A stretch of DNA of 64,000 bases from Cymbidium sinense (GCA_021442155.1 CM038214.1:56080514-56144513); one strand, 5' to 3'. Positions 34,863 to 47,823 are shown, numbered from the stretch's first letter. Program-made: numbers and translations. Notes: generated by a model not told the origin, from the sequence alone.

Positions 34863-34868
34863 TTTAGA

Positions 34869-36919
34869 GGTTTGGGGTTTAGGGTTTAGGGTTTAAGGTT
34901 TATAGTTTAGAGTTGAGGGATTAGGGTTGTAGGTTTAGGGTTGTAAGTTTAGGGTTATAGGTTTAAGGTTAGTTTTAGGGTTTAAAGTTTAAGGTTTAGG
35001 GTTTTTTTTTTAAAAAAATTAAGTAAACCGATAGGTTTAGGTTTATATAATTTATTTAATTTATTTTTTTATTTATTGGAGTTTATTTTATCTTTTATTT
35101 TTATTTAGGTCTATTTTTTATTTTGTTTTGTATGTTTTTTTATTTAGGTTTTTATTTTAGTTTATTTTTTAGGTTTAAGTTTATTTTCTAGTTGAGTTCT
35201 ATTTTTATTTTATTTTTTGGGTTTACATTTCATTTTTTATTTCTAGGTTTAGGTTTATTTTGTTTATTTTATTTTTATTTTAGGTTTAGGTTTTTTTTAG
35301 TTTAGGGTTTAGGTTTTATTTTTTATTTATTTTGATGTTCTATTTTTAAGTTTATTTCTTAGGTTTAGGCTTTTATTTAGTTTTTATTTTAGTTTATTTT
35401 TGATTTACTTTATTCTAATTTTATGTTTACTTTTTATTTTATTTAAGTTTTTTATTCTTAGGTTTTTTTTAGTTTAGTTTAGTTTTTTATTTATTTTATT
35501 TTAGTTTTTTTATTTTTTATTTTGATTTAATTTTATGTTTAGGTCTAGGTTTTAGTTTAGGTTTGTACTTTTTTTTATTATTTTTATTTTTTATGTTTAG
35601 GTTTATTTATTTATTTTATTATTAGGTTTTGATTAGTTTAGGTTTAAGTTTTTAGGATTTTAGGGTTTAGGGTTTATGGTTTAGGGTTTAGGGTTTTAGG
35701 GTTTATAGTTTTAGGGTTAAGGGTTTAGAGTTTAGGGTTTAGATTTAGAGATTTAGGTTTAGAATTTAGGGTTTAAGTTTTTAGGGTTTAGGCGGTTTAA
35801 GTTTAGGGTTTAGGATTAGTTTAGGTTTTTAGGTTTGAGTTTAGGTTTAGGGTTAGGAGGTTTAGGGTTAGGTTAGAAGTTTAGTTTTGATTTAGGGTTA
35901 GTTTTAGGGTTTAGGATTTAGGGATTAGTGTTTGGAGTTTTTTTATAAAAAAAATTAAGTAAACTGATCGGTTTAAGTTTAATTAGTTTATTTTCCTTAT
36001 TTTAGTTTATTTTATTTTTTATTTTTATTTAGGTTTACTTTTTATTTTTATTTAGTTTAGTTTATTTATTTTAAGTTTATTTATTTTAGTTTAGGTTTTT
36101 TATTTTCATTTATTTTTTAGATTTAGGTTTAGGTTTAAGTTTATGCTTATTTTTTTAGTTTAGTTTTATTTTTATTTTATTTTTTAGGTTTAGGTTTTAT
36201 TTTTTATTTTTAGGCTTAGGTTTAGGTTTTAATTTTAACTTTAATTTTTGGTTATAATATTTAGTTTAGGTTTAGGTTTATCTTTAATTTAATTTATTTT
36301 ATTTAATTTAGGTTTATGTTTAAGTTTAGTTTCTTTTAGGTTTAGGTTTAGGTTATATTTATTATAGTTTAGGTTTAGGTTTTTTTTAGTTTAGGGTTTA
36401 TGTTTTTTTATTAATTTTTATGTTTTATTTTTAGGTTTCTCTTTTAGGTTTAGGTTTTAATTTGGTTTTTATTTTATAATATTTTAGGTTTATTTTATTT
36501 TTATTTTATGTTTAGTTTTTATTTTATTTAGCTTATGTATTCTTAGGTTTATTTTTTTTTTTTTTAGGTTCTTATTTATTTTATTTTAGTTTATTTTTAT
36601 TTTTTTTTATTTTTTAGGTTTAAGTTTAGGTTTTAGTTTAGGTTTTTATTTTATTTTATTTAGGTTTAAGCTTTTTATTTATTTATTTTATTATTAAGTT
36701 TTATTTAGTTTAGGTTTAGGTTTTTAGGTTTTTAGGGTTTATTATTTAGGGTTTAGTGTTTAGGGTTTGGGGTTTAAGGTTTAGGTTTAGGGTTATAGGT
36801 TTTAGGGTTTAAGGTGTAGGGTTTAGGGTTTTAGGGTTTAGGGTTTAGGATTTAAGGGTTTTGGGTTTAGGGTTTATTTAATTTTGGCCTAGGGTTCAAT
36901 TTTTAGTTAAGGGTTTATG
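34869..36919 (+). repeat. TTTAGGG / T-rich array between LINE-2 and GR-RBP copy D
   Basis: Two landmark-bounded modules: landmarks at 35,016-35,035 (AAATTAAGTAAACCGATAGG) and 35,951-35,970 (AAATTAAGTAAACTGATCGG), 936 bases apart. Each is followed by 0.6-0.7 kb of T-rich DNA and then heptamers. Around 35,800-35,900 GGAGG and GGCGG variants make the array more G-rich. Confidence 0.85.
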
Positions 36920-37338
36920 GTTTTTGATTTTGTTTGCTGTGAAAAAATTTAGATTCAACATTTCTTCTTTTCGATTTCATCAACCAAGTAACACACAAAG
37001 TTTTCTAAGACCCAAGCGATGATATAGATAAAAATGAGCACGCATAGAGCAAATCAAAAACCCTAGATATCTCTAAGTTTGATAGCGTATATTGGATAGA
37101 TCTTTCCTTAGTTTCTCTAATTCCCGAGGCGCCCTAGCATGATCCACCATCATATCACGATCTCCCCTCACCACCATGGTCAACCTTCATCTCTCCTCGG
37201 CCTTTATAACCACTTTTCCACCTCCATATCCACCCCACCTCAGATCCCCACCATCACTCGATAATCACCACCTGCCTTCACCATTTTCATTGCCAGCTGG
37301 TTGAAGGTGATGTTCTTGCCATCAAGGTTATTCCCATT
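36920..37338 (-). pseudogene. GR-RBP last-exon fragment, copy D, strongly decayed
   Basis: Starts at 37,338 with AATGGGAATAACCTTGATGG. The glycine-rich part is shortened by many single-base losses. The 3'UTR (with the ACTTGGTTGATGAAATCGAA block, here at 36,970-36,990) and degraded A-rich end near 36,920 are recognisable. About 60 bp shorter than copies A-C. It lies 11.1 kb from copy C because LINE-2 and extra modules intervene. Confidence 0.85.
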
Positions 37339-40120
37339 CCTAGGGTTTAGGTTTATTTTTTAATTTATTAAGTTACTTTTGGTTTAGTTTTAAGTTTTGT
37401 GGTTTAGGGTTAAGGTTTAGGGTTTAGGGTTTAGGGATTATGGTTTAGGGTTTAGGGTTTTAGGGTTTATGCTTTTAGGGTTTAAGGTTTAAAGTTAAGG
37501 TTTAGGGTTTAGGGTTTTAGGGTTTAAGGTTTTAGGGTTTATGATATAGGGTTAGGTTTTAAAGTTTAGGGTTTAGGGTTTAGTGTTTATGGTTTAGGGT
37601 TTAGGGTTTAGAATTTAGGGTTTTTAATTTTTAAGATTTTAGGTTTAGGGTTTAGGGTTAGCTTAGTGTTTAGGGTTAGTTTAAGGCTTAGGATTTAGGG
37701 TTTAGGGTTTATGCTTTAGGGTCAGGGTTTTAATGGTTTAGGTTTTAGGGTTTAGGGTTTAGAGTTTAGGGTTAGGGATAAGGTTTAGGGTTTATGGTTT
37801 AGGGTTTAAGATTTAGGATTTATGGTTGTAGGTTTATGGTTTTGAGTTTAGGGTTAGTTTTAGGGTTTAGGCTTTAGGCTTTAGGGTTTAGGATTTAGGG
37901 TTTATGGTTTAAGGTTTAGATTTTTTAAAAAAAATTTATCGATATTAATTTATTTATTTATTTTATTTTATTTTTTAATTTTTTATCAAGGTTTATTTTT
38001 TTTATTTTATTTATTTTACGTATTTCAGGTTCTATTTATTCTAGTTTAGGTTTTTTATTTTAGTTTATTTTTTTAGGTTTATGTTTTTTAAGTTTAGTTT
38101 TAATTTTATTTTATTTTCTAGGTTTAAGTTTTACTTTTTATTTTAGGTTTATTTTATTTTTTAGTTTAGTTTAGGTTTCTATTTATTTTATTATAGTTTA
38201 TTTTATTTTTTTTATTTTATTTTGTTTTTAGGTTTAAGTTTAGGTTTTAGTTTAGGTTTTTATTTTATTTTATTTTTTTATTATATTTATGTTTAGTTTT
38301 TTTATTTATTTTATTTTAGGTGTAAGTTTTTAGGTTTTTAGGTTTTATGATTAAGGGTTTAGGGTTTAAGGTTTAAGGTTTAGGGTTTAAGTTTAGGGTT
38401 TTACTATTTTAGGGTCTAAGGTAAGTTATAGTTTAAGTTTTAGGGTTTAGTGTTTAGGCTTTATTTTAGGTTTTAGGGTTTAGAGTTTAGGGTTTAGGGT
38501 TTTCTTAGAGTTTAGGGTTTTTAGGGTTTAGGGTTTAGGGTTTATGGTTTAGGGTTTAGGGTTGATTTAGATTTTAGGGCTTCAGGTTTAGGATTTAGGG
38601 TTAGGAGGAGGGTTTAGTTTAGATTTAGGTAGGTTTAGTTTAGGATTGGGTTTAGGGTTGTAGGTTTAGTTTAGGTTAGGGTTAGTTTTAGGGTTCAAGG
38701 TTTAGGGTTTAGGGATTAAGAATTAGGGTTTAGGGTTTAGAGTTTTTTTTAAAAAAATTAACTAAATCTGTAGGTTCAGGTTTATTTACTTTAATTTTTT
38801 TTATTTTAATTTATTTTATTTTTATTTCATATTTAGGTTTTTTTTTCATTTATCTTAGTTTATTTATTTTAGTTTTATTTATTTTAGTTTAAGTTTTTAT
38901 TTTTTTTATTTTTAGGTTTAGGTTTAAGTTTATGTTTATTTTTTTAGTTTAGTTTTAATTTTTTTTATTTATTAAGTTTATGTTGTATTTTATTTTTTTA
39001 TGTCTAGGTTGAGGTTTCTATTTTATATTTTTAGTTTAGGTTTTAGGTTTTTATTTTATGTTTTATTTTTTAGTTTTTGTTTAGGTCTATTTTTTGTTTA
39101 TTTTATTTTATTTGGTTTAGGATTTAGGTTTAGGTTTTACTCATTTTAGTTTAGTTTATTTTAGTTTATGTTTATGTTTATTTTATTTTAGGTTTTATTT
39201 TTTTTTAATTTAGGGTTTAGGTTATATTTTTTATTTATTTTTATGTTTATTTTTTAGGTATAAATTTTTATTTAGTTATTATTTTCTTTTATTCTTGGTT
39301 TATTTTTTTTTTATTTTAGGCTTGGGTTTTATTTTATTTAGGTTTTTCACTTTTAGGTTTATTTTATTTTTTAGTTTAGTTTAAGTTTTTATCATTTTTT
39401 TTGTTTGGTTTTAATTTTTTTATTTTATTTTAATTTTAGGTTTAGCTTTAGGTTTTAGTTTAGGTTTTTATTTTATTTTATTTAGATTTAGGTTTTTTTC
39501 TTATTTCATTTTTAGATTTTATTTAGTTTAGGTTTAAGTTTTAAAGTTTTCAGGGATTACGGTTTAAGGTTTATGGTTTAGGGTTGTAGGTTTTAGGTGG
39601 TACATTTATAGTTTAGGGTTTTTGAGTTTAAAGTTTAAGGTTTAGGGTTTAGGGTTTAGGATTTAGGGTTTTATGGTTTAGGGTTTAGTGTTTAGGGTTT
39701 AGGGCTAGTTTACTTAAATTAAAAAAAATCTAAACACTAAACCCTAAACAAATCTCTAAACCCTACAGTTTAAACCCTAAATAGTTTAGGGTTTAGCTTT
39801 TAGGGTTACAAGTTTTAGAGTTTAGGGTTTAGGGTTTAGGATTTAGGGTTTATGGTTTAGGGTTTGGGTTTAGTGTTTAGGGTTGTAAGTTTAGAGTATA
39901 GAGTTTAAGGTTTAGGGTTAGGTTTTTTTTTATTTTTTATTTATTTTAGATTTTAAGATTTTGGGTTAGTTTTAGGGTCAGTTTAGGGTTTAGAATTTAT
40001 GGTATAAGGTTTTGGCTTTAGGGTTTAGGGTTTTTAGGGTTTAGGGTTAGTTTAGAGTTTAGGGTTAAGGGTTTTAGGGTTTAGGGTTTAGGGTTTAGGA
40101 TATAGGGTTTAATGTTTTCT
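37339..40120 (+). repeat. TTTAGGG / T-rich array, with a small inverted patch
   Basis: Long heptamer block 37,339-37,920, a degraded landmark near 37,930, T-rich block to 38,330, heptamers to 38,745, landmark at 38,755-38,775 (AATTAACTAAATCTGTAGG), T-rich to 39,540, heptamers to 40,120. At 39,706-39,782 the orientation flips: a reversed landmark (CTAGTTTACTTAAATT) is followed by CCCTAAA-type words, then TTTAGGG resumes. Confidence 0.85.
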
Positions 40121-42357
40121 TTAATTAGGTAAATCTGTAGGTTTAGGATTATTTAGTATATTTTGTTGATTACTTAATTATTTTAGTTAACTTTTTTTTA
40201 TTTAGGTTTATTTTTTTTATTTTAGGCATAAAAATAAAGGGTTTATAGGTTTTTTAGGGTTTAAGGTTTATGGTTGTAGGTTTAGGATAATATGTTTAGG
40301 GTTGTAGGTTTAGGATTTAAGATATATTTTTTTTTTAAATTAAGCAAACCAGTAGGTTTACGTTTATTTAGTATATTTAGTTTCTTTATTATTTATTTTG
40401 AATATTTATTTTTATTTTTATTTAGGTTTATTTTTTTATTTTAGTTTAGTTTATTTATTTTTGGTTTATTTATTTTTATTTAAATTTTTCATTTTACTTT
40501 ATTTTTTAGGCTTAGGTTTTGGTTTAGGTTTATTTTTTAGTTTAGGTTTTATGTTTATTTTTTAGGTTTATGTTTTTATTTAGTTTCTCTTTTATTTTAT
40601 TTTATGTTTAATTTTAATTTATTTAGGTTTTTTATTATTAGGTTTATTTTATTTTAGTTTTAGGTATTTATTTATTTATTTTATTTTATTTTAGTTTTTA
40701 TTTTTTATTTTATTTTATTTTTAGGTTTAGGTTTAGGTTTTGGTTTAGGTTTTATTTTTGGCTTTAGTTTAGGTTTTTATTTTATTTTATTTTATTTAGG
40801 TTTAGGTTTATTTATTTATTTCATTTTTAAGTATTATTTAGTTTAGGTTTAGGTTTTTAGGTTTTTAGGGTTTAGGGTTTAGGGTTTAGGGTTGTTAGTT
40901 TTAGGGTTTATGATTTAGGGTTAGTTTTAATGTTAGTTTTAGGGTTAGTTTATGGTTTAGAATTTAGGGTATAAGGTTTAGGCTTTAGGGGTTTTAGGGT
41001 TTAGGGATAGTTTAGAATTTAGGGTTTAGGGTTTTAGGTTTTAGGGTTTAGGGTTTAGGATTTAGGGTTTAAGGTTTTTTTTTAAAATTAAGCAAACCGG
41101 TAGGTTTAGGTTTATTTAGTATATTTAGTTTATTTTATGTTTATTTTTATTTACTTTATTTTTTTTATTTAATTTTATTATTTAAGTTTAGTTTATTTAT
41201 TTTTATTTAGATTTTTTATTTTACTTTATTTTTTAGGCTTAGGTTTTGGTTTAGGTTTATTTTTTAGTTTAGGGTTTATGTTTTTTTAAAATTTTTTATG
41301 TTTATTTTCTAGGTTTATGTTTTTATTTAGTTTCTCTCTTATTTTATTTTTGTTTAATTTTTATTTTATTTAGGTTTTTTATTTTTAGGTTTATTTTATT
41401 TTTTAGTTTTGTTTATATTTATTTATTTTAGTTTAGTTTAGTTTTTATTTTTTATTTTATTTTATTTTTAGGTTTAGCTTTAGGTTTTGGTTTAACTTTT
41501 ATTTTTGGCTTTAGTTTAGGTTTTTATTTTATTTTAATTTATTTAGGTTTAGGTTTATTTATTTATTTTATTTTTAAGTATTATTTAGTTTAGGTTTAGG
41601 TTTTTAGGTTTTTAGGGTTTAGGGTTTAGGGTTATTAGTTTTAGGGTTTATGGTTTAGGGTTAGTTTTAGGGTTAGTTTAGGGTTTAGATTTTAGGGTAT
41701 AAGGTATAAGCTTTAGGGTATTTAGGGTTTAGTGCTTAGGGTTTAGGGATAGTTTAGAGTTTAGGGTTTAGGGTTTTAGCTTTTAGGATTTAGGGTTTAG
41801 GATTTAGGGTTTAAGGTTTTTTTTTTAAATTAAGCTAACCGGTAGGTTTAGGTTTATTTAGTATATTTAGTTTATTTTATATTTATTTTCATTTACTTTA
41901 TTTTTTATTTAGGTTTATTTTTTTAGTTTCGTTTATTTATTTTGGTTTTTTTTTGTTTAAGTTTTTTATTTTAGTTTTTTTTTAAACTTAGGTTTTCGTT
42001 TAGGTTTATTTTTTAGTGGAGTTTTATTTTTAGTTTATTTTTAGGTTTTATTTTTAGTTTAGGTTTAAGTTTATTTTTAGTTTATTTTATTTTATTTAGA
42101 TTAGGTTTAGGTTTAGGTTTTATTCATTTTAGTTTAGTTTATTTTAGTTTAGGTATAGGTTTAGGTTTATTTTATTTTGTTTATTTTAGATTTAGGTTTT
42201 TTTTTATAGTTTCAAGTTTATAATTTTTTTTACTTAGGTTTTAGGGTTTGGGCTTTAGGGATTAGGGCTTAGGGATTTAGGGTTTACGGTTTAGGGTTGT
42301 AGGTTTAGGGTTAGTTTCAGGGTTTATAGTTTAGGATTTTTGGTTTAGGTTTTTTTT
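40121..42357 (+). repeat. Tandem modules of about 748 bp inside the array
   Basis: Landmarks lie at 40,121, 40,338, 41,086 and 41,828. The segments starting at 40,338, 41,086 and 41,828 begin almost identically (AAATTAAGCAAACCGGTAGG, then TTTAGTATATTTAGTTT). The first two share their whole layout, including TTTTAGGCTTAGGTTTTGG and GGCTTTAGTTTAGGTTTT blocks and a closing heptamer block with GGTATAAGGTTTAGGCTTTA. Spacings of 748 and 742 bases indicate a recent local duplication, much fresher than the rest of the array. Confidence 0.85.
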
Positions 42358-45300
42358 TAAATTTAGTAAACCGATTGGTTTACGTTTATTTAGTTTATTC
42401 AGTTTATTTTTAATTTATTACAATTTATTTTATTTTTTTATTTTTATTTATGTATATTTTTTATTTTTATTTAGTTTAGTTTATTAATTTTAGGTTTACT
42501 TATTTTGGTTAAGTTTTCTTATTTTAGTTTATTTTTTAGGTTTAGGTTTATTTTTTAGTTGAGTTTTAATTTTATTTTATTTTTTAGGTTTATGTTTTAT
42601 TTTTTATTTTTAAGTTTAGGTTTAGGTTTTTATTTTATTTTTTTAGGTTTAGGTTTTAGGTTTTTATTTTAGGTTTATTTTAGGTTTTAAATTTTAGTTT
42701 AGGTTTATGTTGATTTTTAGTTTATTTTATTTTATTTAGTTTAGGTTTAGGGTTAGGTTTAATATCTTTTAGGTTTTGGTTTAGGTTTAAGTTTTTTTTT
42801 TATTTTGTTTATTTTATTTTTATTTTTGTTTTAGGCTTGTTTTAGTTTTGGTTTATTTTTTATATTTCCATTTTTATTTAGCTCATATTTTATTTTATTT
42901 TAAGTTTATTTTATTTTTATTTTACGTTTAGTTTTTATTTTATTTATGCTTTTTTCTTAGGTTTACTTTATTTTTTAGTTTAGTTTAGGTTTTTATTTAA
43001 TTTATTTTAGTTTATTTTTAATATTTTATTTTATTTTATTTTTAGGTTTAGGTTTAGTTTTTACTTTAGATTTTATTTTATGTTATTTTCTTATTTTATT
43101 TAGGTTTAAGTTTTTTTATTTATTTTATTTTTAGGTTTTATTTAGTTTAGGTTTAGGTTTTTAGGTTTTTAAGGTTTAGAGCTTAGGGTTTAGGGTTTAG
43201 GGTTTAGGGTTTACAATTTAGGGTTTAGGGTTTAGTGTTTAGGGTTTAGGGTTAGGGTTTAGTGTTTACGGTTTAAGGTTTACTATTTAGGCTGTAAGGT
43301 TTTTAGGGTTTTCGGTTTTGGGTTTAAGGTTAGCTTAGGGTTTAGGGTTAGTTTAGTGTTTAAGGTTTAGGGTTTAGGCTTTATAGTTTAGGATTTTTAG
43401 GGTTTAGGGTTTAAGGTTTAGGGTTAGTATTGGGTTTAAGGTTTGGGGTTTAGGGTTTAGGGTCTAGCTTTAGGGTCACAGTTTAGGGTTTTGGGTTTGG
43501 GATTTAGGGTTTTCAGTTTAAGGTTAGTTTAGGGTTTAGGTTTTATGATTTAGGGTTGTACGTTTTGGGTTTAGGGTTAGTTTTATGGTTTAGGGTTTAG
43601 AGTTTAGGGTTTAGGATTTAGGGTTTACTATTTTTAAAAAAAATTAAGTTAACTTTAGGTTTATTTACTTTCTTTTTTATTTATTTTAGTTTATTTTATT
43701 TATTTTAGTTTTATTTATTTTAGTTAAGGTTTTTTATTTAATTTATTTTTGTTTAGGTTTAGGTTTTATATTTTATTATTAGGTTTAGGTTTTAATTTTC
43801 TTTTTTTTTGGTTTAGGTTTTAGGTTTTCATTTTAGGTTCATTTTTAGGTTTTATTTTTTATTTTAGTATAGGTTTATTTTTAGTTTATTTTATTTTATT
43901 TTATCTAGGGTTTATGTTTAGTTCATTTTAGGTTTAGGTTTAGGTTTTATTTATTTTAATTTAGTTTATTTTAGTTTAGGTTTTGGTTTATTTTATTTTA
44001 TTATTTTAGGTTTAAGTTTTTTTAGGTCAAGGTTTAGGTTTTATTTTTTATTAATCCTAGATTTATTTTTTAGGTTTAGGTTTTTATTTTATTTTATTTT
44101 TATTTTATGTTTAATTTTTATTTTAGTTAGGTTTTTTATTTTTAGGTTTATTTTATTTTTAGTTTAGTTTAGGTTTTTATTTATTTAATTTGAGTTTAGT
44201 TTTTATTTTTTATTTTATTTTACTTTTAGGTTTATGTTTAAGTTTAGGTTTTAGTTTTGGTTTATATTTTATTTTATTTTATTTTATTTAGGTTTAGGTT
44301 TTTAATTATTTTATTTTTATGTTTTATTTAGTTTAGGTTTAGGATTTTAGGTTTTTAGGGTTTAGGGTTTAGGGTTTAGGGTTTACGATTTGGTGTTTAC
44401 TGTTTAGGGTGAAGGGTTGTAGGGTTTAGGGTTTTTAGGGTTTAGGGTTTAGGGTTTAGGGTCTAGGGTTAGCTTAAGGTTTACCATTAGTTTAGGGTTT
44501 AGGGTTTAAGGTTTAGTGCTTAGGCTTTAGGGTTTAGGATTTTTAAGATTTAGGGTTTAGGGTTAGTTTAGGGTTTAACTTTTAGGGTTTAGGGTTTTAG
44601 GCTTTAGAATTTAAGATTTTTATTAAATTAAGTAAACCGATAGGTTTAGGTTTATTTAGTTTATTTTTTCATTTTTTTTATTTCTTTGTTTTATTTAATT
44701 TATTTTATTTAATTTAGGTTTATTAACTTTAGTTAAGGTTTTTTATTCTAGTTTATTTTTTGTTTATTTTTGGTTATTTTTTTAGGATTAAGTTTTATTC
44801 TACTTTTATTTTTATTTTATTTTTTAGGTTTATGTTTTATTTTTTATTTTTAGGTTTAGGCTTTAATTTCTTTTTTTAGGTTTAGATTTTAGGTTTCCAT
44901 TTTAGGTTCATTTTTAGGCTTTATTTTTTAGTTTTGGTATAGGTTTATTTTCAGTTTATTTTATTTTATTTAGTTTAGGGTTTATGTTTAGTTTATTTTA
45001 GGTTTAAGTTTCAGTTTTATTTATTTTAGTTTAGGTATAAGTTTATTTTGTTTAGTTTATTTTAGGTTTAGTTTTTTTTTTTTTGGTTTAGGGTTTAGGT
45101 TTTATTTTTTATTTATTTTTAGCTTTGATTTTTAGGTTTAGGTTTTTATTTTGTTTATATTTTATTTATTTTAGGTTTATTTTAAATTTTATTTTATGTT
45201 TAGTTTTTCTTTCATTTAGGTTTTTTATTTTTAGGTTTATTTTATTTTTTAGTTTTGTTTAGGTTTTTATTTATTTTATTTGAGTTTAGTTTATATTTTT

Positions 45301-45425
45301 ATTTTATTTTATTTTTATATTTAGGTTTATGTTTAACTTTTAGTTTAGGTTTTTATTTTATTTAATTTTATTTATTTTATTTATGTTTAGGTTTATTAAT
45401 TTATTTTATTTTTAGGTTTTATTTA
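42358..45425 (+). repeat. TTTAGGG / T-rich array up to the orientation switch
   Basis: Landmarks at 42,358 (AAATTTAGTAAACCGATTGG), 43,641 (degraded) and 44,625 (AAATTAAGTAAACCGATAGG), spaced about 1.28 and 0.98 kb. Heptamer-rich parts at 43,165-43,630 and 44,350-44,620; the rest is T-rich. No GR-RBP fragment occurs between 37,339 and the switch at about 45,425. Confidence 0.85.
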
Positions 45426-47020
45426 ATTTAAACAAAATAAAATAAACCTAAACTAAATAAAATAAAATAAACAAAAAGTAAACCTAAACCTAAATTAAAA
45501 ATAAAACTTGAAAATAAAATAAACCTAAACGTAATCATAAACCTAAACCTAAACTAAATAAAATAAAATAAACAAAAAGTAAACCTAAACCTAAACTAAA
45601 AATAAAATATAAACCTAAAATAAAACAAAACCTAAACTAAAATAAAATAAACTAAATAAAATATAAAATATAAAAATAAAAAATAAATAAACTAAATAAA
45701 CTAAACCAATAAACAAATAAATAAAACTAAAATAAACTAAATAAATAAAATAAAATAAAACCAAAATATAAATAAAATTAAAATAAATGAAATTAATAAA
45801 TTAAAACCAAAATTGCTGCTTAAAATTAAATAAAGCCCCTAAACCCTAAATCATTAAACCCCAAATCCTAAACCTTACCTGACCTCACTAAATCCCCATG
45901 AGCCCTACCAGGCCACTGACCTGACCTGACCTGACCCCCAGACCACAAACCTCCCTACCACAACCCAAAACTATAAACCTAAACTAAATAAAACTTAAAA
46001 TAAAATAAATAAATGACTAAACCAAATAAAATAAAATAAAAGATAAACACTAAACACTAAACCTCACAAAGATAAAATAAAATAAAATCTAAACTAAAAT
46101 ATAAATAAATAAATACCTAAAATAAAACTAATGAAAACTGAATAACTAATCTAAAATAAAATAAAATAAAATAAAATAAAAAATAAATAAAAAAAAATAT
46201 AAAGATAAAAAAAAATAAATAAAAATAAAACCTCAACCTAAATTTAAAACTAAACTAAAATATAAAATAAAATAAAGCTAAAGGCGAAATAAACTAAACT
46301 AAAATAAATAAAACCTAAAACTAAACCTAAAATAAATTACAACTTAACCTAAACTAAATAAATTAAAATAAACTAAACCTAAAATTAAAATTAAAACCTA
46401 AAATAAACCTAAAATAAACAAACCTAAACTTAAAATAAATAAAAAATAAACCTAAACTAAACCTAAAAAAAAACTAAAATAAAGTTATACTAAAAAATAA
46501 ATACCTAAAATAAATGATGCAAAACTAAATAAAATTAAATAAACCTAAATAAAATTAAAAAATAAAACAAAATAAAATAAATAAAAAATAAACTAAATAA
46601 ACATAAACCTATTAAATTTCATTAATTAAAAAAATTAATAAATAAAATAAAAAAACCCTAACCCTAAATCCTAAACCCTAAAATTAACCCTAAACCCTAA
46701 ACATAAACCCTAAACCCTAAAAATCTAAAAATCTAAAATAATAAACCTAAACTAAATAAAACTTAAAAATAAAATAAATAAAAAAAACTTAAACCAAAAT
46801 AAAATAAAATAAAATAAAAACATAAACTAAAACCTAAACCTAAACATAAACCTAAACCAAAAGCTAAAAAAATAAAATTATAAATAAAAACTAAACTAAA
46901 ATAAAATTAATAAAAACCTAAACTAAACTATAAAATAAGAGGCCTAAATAAAATAAAAATTAAGCCTAAAATAAAAATAAAATGAAAATTAAATAAAAAC
47001 TAAACCAAAAAATTAAATAA
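45426..47020 (-). repeat. Array in inverted orientation: A-rich / CCCTAAA
   Basis: From about 45,426 the plus strand abruptly becomes A/C-rich (AAACCTAAA, CCCTAAA, AAATAAAAT). A tandem duplication of about 101 bp starts at 45,451 (AACTAAATAAAATAAAATAA occurs again at 45,552). A C-rich interlude at 45,880-45,960 contains TGACCTGACCTGACCTGACC. Heptamer-like words are at 46,660-46,720, preceded by a degraded landmark near 46,600-46,630. The block ends at the 9-bp duplication of the foldback element. Confidence 0.85.
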
Positions 47021-47201
47021 AAAAATAAAGGGATTATTTTTAAAATAGGCTTAGTGTTAATCTTAATTAGGCGTTTAGGCACAAAAATTTTTTTTTTAGC
47101 AAAATAGGCTGGTCAAATAAGACGTCAAACAATGAGATCCGTGAGGCGCCGGTCGTCGTTAATGAGACAGTATGATTTTTTTTTTTGCTTTTCATTTTGG
47201 T

Positions 47202-47284
47202 GGGAGAGAGAGAGAGAGAGAGAGAGGTGTGCATTTTTTTGTTTTGTTTTTTTGATTTTGGTGAGAGAGAGAGAGAGAGAGAGG
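47202..47284. repeat. GA microsatellites in left arm of foldback element
   Basis: Two GA-dinucleotide runs (about 47,204-47,226 and 47,262-47,282) are mirrored by CT runs at 48,834-48,856 and 48,890-48,901 in the right arm, confirming that the inverted repeat extends past the terminal 67 bases. Confidence 0.9.
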
Positions 47285-47647
47285 GAGTTTTTATTAATTA
47301 TATTAATTAATATAATTATTTAAAATATTTAAAATATATAATTTAAAAATATTTTTTATAAAATATTTAATAACTAAATATTTATATATTTAGTTATTAT
47401 TATCATTATATATATATAATTAAATATATAATTTAAAATATTTTAATTATATTTATATATATAAATTTAGAAATTTATTGAATAATTTTTCATTAATTAA
47501 TATAATTATTTAAAATATATAATTTTTATTAATTTTTTGTTAATATATAATTTAAAAATATTTAAAATATATAAATAAATAATTTTTAATAAATAAATAA
47601 AGAAAGAAATAAATTATATAAATATTTTATAAATTATATAAACAAAG

Positions 47648-47684
<37 letters not shown>

Positions 47685-47776
47685 TTATTTAGTTATTTAT
47701 GTATTTAAATTATATAAATATTTTTAAGTTATATAAATTATTTAAAAATATTTAAAATATATAAATAAATAATTAG

Positions 47777-47823
<47 letters not shown>

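Larger units (their letters stand above)
26313..34868 (-). mobile_element. Full-length L1-type LINE (LINE-2) nested in the telomere-like array
   Basis: Minus-strand LINE of about 8.56 kb. Poly(A) reads as a T-run at 26,313-26,323, and a perfect 16-bp duplication flanks both ends (26,297-26,312 and 34,869-34,884). Order in sense direction: ORF1 (DUF4283, zinc knuckle), ORF2 (endonuclease, RT, zf-RVT, RNase H), and a long 3'UTR of about 3.3 kb with internal repeats. The duplication shows that the heptamer array is the target and not the element's own 5'UTR. Frameshifts and stops make it inactive. It is closest to the LINE after 61.9 kb. Confidence 0.9.

Noticed and set aside
34869..36919. Heptamer array as the 5'UTR of the LINE family
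   Set aside because: The exact 16-bp duplication on both sides of LINE-2 places the array outside the element.
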